From the NCBI GenBank assembly GCA_945896935.1, contig CAMDER010000120.1:1-5563 (forward strand): a DNA stretch of 5,563 nt, written 5' to 3'. The stretch comes from Bifidobacterium breve. Its GTDB lineage: Bacteria; Actinomycetota; Acidimicrobiia; Acidimicrobiales; Ilumatobacteraceae. Both the position numbers and the translations under genes were made by a program. Positions 1 to 5,143 of this stretch are shown in pieces. The notes beneath the pieces were generated by a model. That model saw only the letters and a list, made by a program, of their open reading frames with translations, had not been told where the DNA came from and searched no databases. Each line of letters begins with the position of its first letter. Within the stretch, counting starts at the first letter, position 1.

Positions 1-779
1 GATTCGGTAATTGCCAGCGCGATTGATTCAGCATCAAACGTTGAGAGCTCAGCCTTACTTCCTCCACCACGAATCAAAACAATCGCATCTAAATCATCAC
101 GCTGACCCAAACGTGAAATCGCTTGTGTGATTTCACGCACTGCATTGTCACCTTGAACACTCACATTTGCCAGGTGTAGATGAAAACCGATGTCGCTAGT
201 TTCAATCTGATTCTTGAAGTCGGCCCACGCTGCGCTGGTTCCACTTGTAATGACTCCCAAACGAAGAGGCACCGGAGAAATTTCTACTTCTCGGTTGAGA
301 TCGAATATGCCCATTTCTTTGAGTTTGCGAATGAGTTCTTCGCGTTGCAACGCAATCTCGCCAAGCGTGTAATTGGGATCAATGCCGCGCATGATCATCG
401 ACAACTTGCCAAAGCCGGCGTAGAAGTCGAGGCTGCCGTAGATACGAACCTTGACACCGTTCACCAAATCGAGGCCACTCTTCATCAAGATGGGACGCAT
501 CTTGGTCATTTCGCCGCCCCACAAGTTGACGTTCAGTTGATTGCGTTTGCCGTCGGGGGTCTGCTCAACCAGTGTGAAATAGGTGTGCGGACCTTTCTTG
601 CTGAGACCAGAAATTTCGCCCCACACCCACAGGCCGGCGTCGAAGTTGTCGTTCAGGACCTCATTGATGGCGTCGGCCAATTCGGAAATCGAATAGGTCA
701 GCAAAACCTCGTTGTCGAATTCGTCCTCAAACTCGTCAAGGTCGTCTTCGAGATCGTCATCGTCAAAGTCATTGGGCAT
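1..779 (-). CDS. xseA: Exodeoxyribonuclease VII large subunit, 5' part (cut by left window edge)
   Basis: Large, catalytic subunit of exonuclease VII, which with the small subunit XseB degrades single-stranded DNA from both ends in the cytoplasm. I translated the minus strand by hand from the ATG at 779: 259 complete codons without a stop, so the C-terminal third lies outside. An OB-fold nucleic-acid-binding domain spans about residues 28-130 (TYSISELADAIN, LWVWGEISGLSKKGPHTYF, then VRIYGSLDFYAGFGKLSM). The nuclease domain starts near 145, with LRLGVITSGTSAAWADF (172-188), VQGDNAVREI (208-217) and IRGGGSKAELSTFDAE (236-251). These match the family in order and spacing. Residues 4-24 form an unusual acidic stretch ahead of the OB fold. 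No Shine-Dalgarno sequence precedes the ATG and no upstream in-frame start is close. A TTG at 704 (codon 26) would give a start nearer the usual family N-terminus. The gene is divergent from gpmA. Family assignment is firm; the exact start is not. Confidence 0.93.
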   Translation of the reverse strand, partial: MPNDFDDDDLEDDLDEFEDEFDNEVLLTYSISELADAINEVLNDNFDAGLWVWGEISGLSKKGPHTYFTLVEQTPDGKRNQLNVNLWGGEMTKMRPILMKSGLDLVNGVKVRIYGSLDFYAGFGKLSMIMRGIDPNYTLGEIALQREELIRKLKEMGIFDLNREVEISPVPLRLGVITSGTSAAWADFKNQIETSDIGFHLHLANVSVQGDNAVREITQAISRLGQRDDLDAIVLIRGGGSKAELSTFDAESIALAITE

Positions 780-808
780 AGCAATAAAGAGTCTGCCCGA
801 TGGCGATG

Positions 809-814
809 TAGTTT
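809..814 (+). promoter_or_regulatory. Candidate -10 element for a leaderless gpmA transcript
   Basis: The hexamer TAGTTT fits the TANNNT pattern of actinobacterial -10 elements and ends exactly 7 nt before the GTG at 822, which would put the transcription start on or next to the start codon. No recognisable -35 element lies 16-18 nt upstream. Most of the element falls in the roughly 40-bp gap between the divergent xseA and gpmA starts. Support comes mainly from the same geometry at the cNMP-domain gene and engB. Confidence 0.4.
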
Positions 815-821
815 GGAAGAT

Positions 822-1577
822 GTGACTGGAACACTTGTGATCTTGCGCCATGGCCAAAGTACCTGGAACCAAAAGAATCTCTTCACGGGCTGGCACGATG
901 TGCCGCTCACCGATAAGGGTCGAGATGAGGCTGTCGCTGCTGGTCGAACGATGCTCGAGGCAGGGCTGTACTTCAACACCTCGCACACCTCGTTGCTCGA
1001 GCGGGCCGTCATGACCTGCAATATGGCGCTTGAAGCTATGGGGCAGGTGTGGTTGCCGGTCAACCGAACCTGGCTGCTGAATGAGCGCCACTACGGCGCC
1101 TTGCAGGGACTCGACAAAAAGGAAACCACCGACCTCCATGGGGTCGAGCAGACCTATGTATGGCGTCGTAGTTTTGATGTTCCTCCCCCTCCCGTTGACA
1201 CCAGCAGTCCAGAGCACCCCGTGAACGACCGTCGATATCGGTTGCTTGACCCAAGTCTCTTGCCCGGGGCCGAATGCTTGAAGGACGTCGTGGCCCGCGT
1301 GCTGCCCTATTGGAATGATTCGATTGTCCCTCAGCTGCGCGATAACCAAACGGTGTTGGTGACTGCTCACGGCAATTCGTTGCGGGCCTTGGTGATGCAC
1401 CTTGAGGGAATTTCACAGGTCGATATCGCCGAATTGAACATTCCGACCGGTGCGCCCAAGCGGTACACCTTCAACGACGACATGTCGGTGGCGAGTGCCC
1501 AGTATTTGGGCGATGTTGCGGCGATCGAAGCTGCTGCCGCCGCCGTCGCCAACCAAGCCAACCAAGCCACCGCCTAA
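822..1577 (+). CDS. gpmA: 2,3-bisphosphoglycerate-dependent phosphoglycerate mutase
   Basis: Interconverts 3- and 2-phosphoglycerate in glycolysis and gluconeogenesis through a phosphohistidine intermediate; cytoplasmic. From the GTG at 822 the protein has 251 residues, against about 250 for E. coli GpmA. Visible signatures: LVILRHGQSTWN with R9 and phospho-acceptor H10, FTGWHDVPLTDKG (21-33), R61, LNERHYGALQG with catalytic E88, YVWRRSFDVPPPP (112-124, diagnostic of the dPGM family), DRRYR (136-140), LPYW (161-164) and TAHGNSLRALV with the second catalytic H183. Catalytic residues are offset by one from E. coli numbering, which supports the GTG start. The frame is open back to 180, but that part is antisense to xseA. 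TTG at 813 is an alternative start adding three residues. GGAAG at 815-819 lies only 2 nt before GTG, too close for a normal ribosome site, while TAGTTT sits 7 nt upstream, suggesting a leaderless message. The alanine-rich tail is normal for the family. Confidence 0.95.
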   Translation: MTGTLVILRHGQSTWNQKNLFTGWHDVPLTDKGRDEAVAAGRTMLEAGLYFNTSHTSLLERAVMTCNMALEAMGQVWLPVNRTWLLNERHYGALQGLDKKETTDLHGVEQTYVWRRSFDVPPPPVDTSSPEHPVNDRRYRLLDPSLLPGAECLKDVVARVLPYWNDSIVPQLRDNQTVLVTAHGNSLRALVMHLEGISQVDIAELNIPTGAPKRYTFNDDMSVASAQYLGDVAAIEAAAAAVANQANQATA

Positions 1578-1578
1578 A

Positions 1579-1637
1579 TTCCGCCACTTTGGAATACCGC
1601 TGCCGCCTAGCGGCAGCGGTATTCCAAAGTGGCGGAA
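1579..1637. terminator. Perfect 28-bp-arm hairpin downstream of gpmA (terminator or palindromic repeat)
   Basis: The left arm at 1579-1606 is the exact reverse complement of the right arm at 1610-1637, separated by the trinucleotide CTA. It begins 2 nt after the gpmA stop codon. There is no T-tract after the stem on the plus strand (AAATGG follows), and only AATTTA when read on the minus strand, so it is not a textbook Rho-independent terminator. Position argues for transcription termination or mRNA 3'-end protection. The perfect arms and 59-bp size would also fit a dispersed palindromic repeat, which cannot be tested from one window. The hairpin itself is certain; its role is inferred. Confidence 0.65.
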
Positions 1638-1706
1638 AATGGACACGGGGAGGTTGATGGTGTGGCGGGGGGCTCAGGGTGGTGACGACTGGAACATCAC
1701 CAAAAG

Positions 1707-1735
1707 TTCGCACATGTTCACGAGCGTCATATAGT
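1707..1735 (+). promoter_or_regulatory. Promoter of the cNMP-domain gene, predicted leaderless
   Basis: The -35-like TTCGCA (1707-1712, 4 of 6 matches to TTGACA) and -10 TATAGT (1730-1735, 5 of 6 matches to TATAAT) are separated by exactly 17 nt. The -10 ends 7 nt before the ATG at 1743, so transcription should begin at or within a base or two of the start codon. AAGACCC between them contains no Shine-Dalgarno sequence. This is the best promoter in the window and indicates that the gene is transcribed independently of gpmA. Confidence 0.65.
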
Positions 1736-1742
1736 AAGACCC

Positions 1743-2168
1743 ATGGCCTCCAAAAAGTCTTACCTCGAAAGCCTCCGCAAAGTCTCGCTCTTCTCGTCGT
1801 GCTCTAACAAGGACCTCGAAAAGATCGCCAAAGCAGGAGATGAGGTGAGTTTCGCCCCCGATTCATTGGTCATTGATCAAGGACAGACCGGACGTGAAGC
1901 TTTCGTCATCATCAGCGGAACCGCCACCGTCAAGCGCAACGGTAAGAAGGTTGCGACCCTCGGAGCCGGCGCAGTTGTCGGCGAACTCTCGCTACTCGAT
2001 CACGGTCCCCGTACCGCGTCGGTCATCACCGAAACCGAGTGCGTCATGCTGGTGATCAGCCAACGTCAATTCCTCGGAGTCATTGACGCCATCCCGGCGC
2101 TCTCGCACAAACTCCTCGGAACCTTGGCTGGTCGCATCCGCGAACTCGACCGCCAATACTTCGGCTGA
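1743..2168 (+). CDS. Stand-alone cyclic nucleotide-binding domain protein (CRP-like sensor domain, no DNA-binding domain)
   Basis: A 141-residue soluble protein made almost entirely of one cNMP-binding (CRP/CAP effector-type) beta-barrel. Residues 8-30 resemble the N-terminal helices (LRKVSLFSSCSNKDLEKIAK), and the barrel follows with GQTGREAFVIISGTATVKR (47-65) and LGAGAVVGELSLLD (73-86). The phosphate-binding cassette GELSLLDHGPRTAS (80-93) keeps the glutamate (E81) and arginine (R90) that contact ribose and cyclic phosphate in CRP-type proteins, so ligand binding is plausible. A C-terminal helix (about 117-138) fills the place of the dimerisation helix, and the protein ends there with no helix-turn-helix, kinase or channel domain. 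The gene has its own promoter abutting the ATG and is followed by a stem-loop, so it is probably monocistronic. The ligand and partner are unknown; a role as a small nucleotide-responsive adaptor is inference. No close link to gpmA or etfD is evident. Confidence 0.88.
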   Translation: MASKKSYLESLRKVSLFSSCSNKDLEKIAKAGDEVSFAPDSLVIDQGQTGREAFVIISGTATVKRNGKKVATLGAGAVVGELSLLDHGPRTASVITETECVMLVISQRQFLGVIDAIPALSHKLLGTLAGRIRELDRQYFG

Positions 2169-2170
2169 TT

Positions 2171-2201
2171 TTTCGTTTCCGATCTTGATCGGAGACCGAA
2201 A
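2171..2201. terminator. Bulged stem-loop after the cNMP-domain gene, possible U-less terminator
   Basis: Starting 2 nt after the stop codon, 2171-2183 pairs with 2188-2201 around a CTTG loop: 13 pairs including one G-T wobble at 2177/2194 and a single bulged C at 2197. The T-run (2169-2173) lies before and at the base of the stem rather than after it, and ATAACACC follows, so this is not a classical intrinsic terminator on the plus strand. It could terminate or attenuate read-through into etfD. Confidence 0.35.
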
Positions 2202-2241
2202 TAACACCTGCGTAAGGTTCTCCTTTTTGCCCTCGGGCAAC

Positions 2242-2247
2242 TAGCGT
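2242..2247 (+). promoter_or_regulatory. Candidate -10 element upstream of etfD
   Basis: TAGCGT fits TANNNT and ends 9 nt before the ATG at 2257. A weak -35-like TTCTCC (2218-2223, 3 of 6 matches) lies 18 nt upstream. The CTCTCTAC just before the ATG has no Shine-Dalgarno character. The arrangement would yield a leaderless or very short leader, but the match is weak and rests on analogy with the neighbouring genes. Confidence 0.3.
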
Positions 2248-2256
2248 TCTCTCTAC

Positions 2257-4521
2257 ATGAGTACGCACGAAGATACTTCAGCAACGCCTTCTGGCCCGCG
2301 GCGTTTAAAGCCATACCAACTCTCAATTGCCATCGGAACTTTCATGGCAATCTTCACTTTGATGTCAGGCGTCCTTCCGCTCATCACCAAGTGGAAAAGC
2401 GACTCCCCGATTCATCGTCAAGTATTCGAAGGAATCCCTGGGCCAATCCAGTTGGCGTTCTACACAGTTATCCCCGTGATGTTGTTATGGGGTTCGTTCC
2501 GTTTCGCTGATCGCATGCGCAACTGGGAGCGTGGCAAGTCAGATCGTCGTCGCACCACGGCAAAGAATGCCAAGCGTCGTCTCGCCGACTTCCGTGCAGG
2601 TGTGTACATGCGCACACTGTTGCGCGACTCGGCAGCTGGTCTCATGCACTCGATGATGTATTTCGGCTTCTTGGTGTTGCTCGGTGTCACAACTGCACTC
2701 GAACTTGATCACCAGTTGCCTGAAAGCCTGAAGTTTCTTCACGGCGATGTGTACCGCGGTTACGTTCTCATCGGCGATCTCGCCGGATTGGTTTTCACGG
2801 CTGGTGTCGTCTGGGCCATCGTGCGTCGTTACGTACAACGCCCCTATCGCATCCGTATTAAGAGCAAGCCCGAACACGCCATCATCCTCGGCGTGATGTT
2901 GCTCATTGGTGTTTCTGGTTTTGGGGCTGAAATGTTCCGCATTGCCGACAGCACTGCTAACGGCGTGAACATGGATCACGAAAAGTGGTCATTCATTGGT
3001 TATCCGCTAGCAGGCCTCGTTGACGGTTGGGCGCCGCGTTCACTCGAATTGTGGCACCAGGGTTGGTGGATCGCTCACGTTGTTGCATTCATTGCATTCC
3101 TCGCCATCTTGCCGATCACGATGCTGCGCCACATCTTTACGTCGCCGCTCAACATGTACCTCAAAGATCGTGATCGTCCCAAGGGTGCAATGAAAGCGAT
3201 GCCAAATCTCACCGAGACATCGCTCGAATCATTTGGCGCCTCAGTTGTTGAAGACTTCACGTGGAAGCAGTTGCTCGATACCGATTCGTGCACCATGTGT
3301 GGTCGCTGCACGAGCGTGTGCCCAGCACATGCAACTGGCAAGCCACTCGACCCCCGTGAAATTGTTTTGAAGACCGGCGAAGTGATGGCTGCAACTGCAT
3401 CGCACGCACCTGGTGGTCGCGTGACTCCTCCGATCGGCACCGACAGCGAAATCACCATTAGTTCGAATTCATTGTTTGAACGCATTACCTCTGAAGAAGT
3501 TTGGGCATGCACCTCATGCAAGGCTTGCGACGAGATTTGCCCAGTCAACATTGAAATTCTCGACAAGATTCTCGACATGCGTCGTTACCTCACGTTGATG
3601 GAAAGTAACTTCCCACCCGAACTCGGTAACGCATTCCGTGCCATGGAAAACCAGGGCAACCCATGGGGAATGAATCAAGGCGAGCGTGGCGATTGGGCCG
3701 ATGGCCTCGATGTCGACATCGTTGATCCAGGCGAAGCTCTTTCGCACGAGTATCTCTACTGGGTTGGTTGCGCTGGTTCATTCGACGACAAGAACAAGAA
3801 GGTCACGCAATCAATGGCCAAGTTGCTCAAGCGTGCCGGCATTGATGTCGCCATTCTTGGACCAAGCGAAATGTGCACCGGTGACTCAGCACGTCGTTCG
3901 GGTAACGAGTACTTGTTCCAGATGTTGGCCATGCCCAACGTCGACATGCTCAATGGCATGGGGGTCAAGAAGATCATCACGCAGTGTCCGCACTGCTTCA
4001 ACACGCTCGCCAACGAGTACCCACAACTTGGTGGACAGTACGAAGTGATTCACCACACGCAACTTCTTGAGCAGCTCATTGACAGCGGCAAGCTCGATGT
4101 CAGCAACGCAACTCTTGAAGAGCGCATCACGTATCACGACTCGTGCTACCTCGGCCGTCACAACGACGTCTACCTGGCTCCTCGCAAAGTCGTTGCCTCA
4201 ATCAAGGGCATCGAAGTTGTTGAAATGCAGCGCAATGGAACCCAAGGCATGTGCTGTGGTGCTGGTGGCGCTCGTATGTGGATGGAAGAGACGATTGGCA
4301 CCAAGGTCAACGACGAACGTGCCCGTGAAGCAATCAGCACTGGCGCGAGCCGTGTCGCAACGGCATGTCCGTTCTGCTACATCATGCTTGACGATGGTGT
4401 GAAGGCTGCTGGCGTTGAAGAAGACCAGATGAAGGTCGCCGACATCTCGATTCACTTGCTTGAAGCCATCGAAAATGGTGAACGGCTGTTGGCCAATCCG
4501 GCCACACCGCTCAAGGCCTGA
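2257..4521 (+). CDS. etfD: EtfD-like membrane iron-sulfur oxidoreductase (ETF:menaquinone reductase type)
   Basis: A 754-residue membrane protein of the family containing mycobacterial EtfD (Rv0338c) and Bacillus FadF. Its members are thought to take electrons from electron transfer flavoprotein, reduced by acyl-CoA dehydrogenases in beta-oxidation, and pass them to menaquinone. The N-terminal third has about six hydrophobic segments (roughly 22-44, 64-82, 127-148, 168-190, 207-226, 270-292) resembling the heme-b NarI-type domain; H131 and H274 in two of them are candidate heme ligands. Next come two 4Fe-4S motifs, CTMCGRCTSVCP (C345, C348, C351, C355) and CTSCKACDEICP (C418, C421, C424, C428). 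Two CCG domains follow: the first with C505, C540 and CPHC at 577-580, the second with C630, CCGAGG at 666-671 and CPFC at 704-707, as in heterodisulfide reductase subunit B. All metal-ligand cysteines are present and the frame is intact. No etfA, etfB or acyl-CoA dehydrogenase gene is adjacent, so the ETF link comes from the family. Other (Fe-S) oxidoreductases of this architecture could use a different donor. Confidence 0.85.
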   Translation: MSTHEDTSATPSGPRRLKPYQLSIAIGTFMAIFTLMSGVLPLITKWKSDSPIHRQVFEGIPGPIQLAFYTVIPVMLLWGSFRFADRMRNWERGKSDRRRTTAKNAKRRLADFRAGVYMRTLLRDSAAGLMHSMMYFGFLVLLGVTTALELDHQLPESLKFLHGDVYRGYVLIGDLAGLVFTAGVVWAIVRRYVQRPYRIRIKSKPEHAIILGVMLLIGVSGFGAEMFRIADSTANGVNMDHEKWSFIGYPLAGLVDGWAPRSLELWHQGWWIAHVVAFIAFLAILPITMLRHIFTSPLNMYLKDRDRPKGAMKAMPNLTETSLESFGASVVEDFTWKQLLDTDSCTMCGRCTSVCPAHATGKPLDPREIVLKTGEVMAATASHAPGGRVTPPIGTDSEITISSNSLFERITSEEVWACTSCKACDEICPVNIEILDKILDMRRYLTLMESNFPPELGNAFRAMENQGNPWGMNQGERGDWADGLDVDIVDPGEALSHEYLYWVGCAGSFDDKNKKVTQSMAKLLKRAGIDVAILGPSEMCTGDSARRSGNEYLFQMLAMPNVDMLNGMGVKKIITQCPHCFNTLANEYPQLGGQYEVIHHTQLLEQLIDSGKLDVSNATLEERITYHDSCYLGRHNDVYLAPRKVVASIKGIEVVEMQRNGTQGMCCGAGGARMWMEETIGTKVNDERAREAISTGASRVATACPFCYIMLDDGVKAAGVEEDQMKVADISIHLLEAIENGERLLANPATPLKA

Positions 4522-4533
4522 TTACGCCTTGAG
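4510..4533. terminator. Hairpin enclosing both convergent stop codons (candidate bidirectional terminator)
   Basis: CTCAAGGC (4510-4517) pairs perfectly with GCCTTGAG (4526-4533) around an 8-nt loop, CTGATTAC, which carries most of the etfD TGA (4519-4521) and the engB TAA (4522-4524 on the minus strand). The stem is formed by the final codons of the two genes, both of which encode a terminal Leu-Lys-Ala. Neither side has a T-tract. A bidirectional terminator is the natural reading because there is no other room between the genes, but an 8-bp stem is modest. Confidence 0.45.
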
Positions 4534-5106
4534 GTGACTGTTCACGAGTGAGCGAAGGTGCTCAATACCGACACCTTTGCTTGCACTCACCCACACGATG
4601 TCACCTTGATCGAGCATGCATCCTGCCGCAAGATCTTTCTTGCGCGTCGCTCTCTTTGACGACTTCACTTTGTCGTGCTTGGTTGCAACAACGGTGTGCG
4701 GCACGCCATTGGCACGCAACCACGTGAGCATCTGTACATCAAGTTTGGTCGGACCAATTTCGCCATCAACCAAAACGTAAACGTTGACGAGTTCTTCGCG
4801 ATCGAGCAGATAGCCCTCAATCATCTTTTGCCAACCCTGCTTAATGCGGCCAGGCACAGCGGCGTATCCGTAACCAGGAAGGTCAACAAGGGTGCTGCCA
4901 TTTGGCAAAGTAAACAAGTTGATCAGTTGCGTTCGACCAGGAGTATTTGAAACGCGAGCAAGTTGTTTGTGATTCGCCAGAGCATTGATCAACGATGACT
5001 TGCCCACGTTTGATCGACCGACAACGGCGACCTCTGCTGGTGAACCTGGCAGGGTGCTGATATCAACTGCCGAAGTCACAAAAGTCAGTTGTAATGGCCC
5101 AGTCAT
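4522..5106 (-). CDS. engB: Ribosome biogenesis GTPase EngB (YsxC/YihA)
   Basis: A 194-residue TRAFAC-class GTPase of the EngB/YsxC family, implicated in late assembly of the large ribosomal subunit in the cytoplasm; length is typical (about 195-210). All G motifs are visible: G1 GRSNVGKSS (30-38), G2 region SNTPGRTQLIN (53-63), G3 DLPGYGYA (75-82), G4 TKHDK (142-146, NKxD type with Thr in place of Asn, common in this family) and G5 VSAS (173-176). The stretch GEIGPTKLDVQMLTWL (115-130) corresponds to the family's conserved R-x-G-P-T-x-x-D region. The start is the ATG at 5106; AGG lies only 2 nt upstream, while TACACT lies 7 nt upstream. It follows the metallo-hydrolase gene on the same strand by 37 bp and converges on etfD with adjoining stop codons. 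EngB is missing from some Actinobacteria, such as Mycobacterium, so its presence mildly favours a deep-branching actinobacterial class. Confidence 0.95.
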   Translation of the reverse strand: MTGPLQLTFVTSAVDISTLPGSPAEVAVVGRSNVGKSSLINALANHKQLARVSNTPGRTQLINLFTLPNGSTLVDLPGYGYAAVPGRIKQGWQKMIEGYLLDREELVNVYVLVDGEIGPTKLDVQMLTWLRANGVPHTVVATKHDKVKSSKRATRKKDLAAGCMLDQGDIVWVSASKGVGIEHLRSLVNSHLKA

Positions 5107-5113
5107 GACCTGC

Positions 5114-5119
5114 AGTGTA
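5114..5119 (-). promoter_or_regulatory. Candidate -10 element for engB
   Basis: On the minus strand TACACT lies exactly 7 nt before the engB ATG (spacer GCAGGTC), the same distance as at gpmA and the cNMP-domain gene. A good TTGACT hexamer occurs at 5131-5136, but it is only 11 nt from this -10, too close to act as its -35. engB may instead, or additionally, be read through from the upstream hydrolase gene. Confidence 0.4.
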
Positions 5120-5143
5120 CGGACTTACTGAGTCAAAGGTTTG

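Noticed and set aside
1060..1416. Minus-strand 118-codon open frame inside gpmA
   Set aside because: Antisense shadow of well-conserved gpmA catalytic regions, with Arg/Pro-rich low-information sequence and no recognisable start signal.
1700..1725. Possible CRP-type operator near GTTCGCACATGTTCAC upstream of the cNMP-domain gene
   Set aside because: The halves are not reverse complements of each other, and the protein has no DNA-binding domain, so an autoregulatory site is unsupported.
1450..1734. Plus-strand 94-codon open frame spanning the gpmA end and the hairpin
   Set aside because: It overlaps gpmA in another frame, its middle is hairpin sequence, its composition is Pro/Ser/Thr-rich and matches no family I know, and it runs into the promoter of the next gene.
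2227..2240. Short inverted repeat TTGCC-CTCG-GGCAA upstream of etfD
   Set aside because: Only a 5-7 bp stem in an 88-bp gap; too small to separate from chance and not placed like a terminator or known operator.
2539..2979. Minus-strand 146-codon open frame inside etfD, rich in His and Cys
   Set aside because: The His/Cys content is the complement of etfD codons; there is no metal-binding spacing pattern or start context.
3075..3578. Minus-strand 167-codon open frame inside etfD
   Set aside because: Lies opposite the 4Fe-4S motifs of etfD, whose coding capacity is unambiguous. The translation shows no domain.
5131..5136. TTGACT (minus strand), a near-consensus -35 hexamer upstream of engB
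   Set aside because: It is 11 nt from the TACACT -10 candidate, and no other -10-like hexamer lies 16-18 nt downstream, so it does not make a normal promoter.
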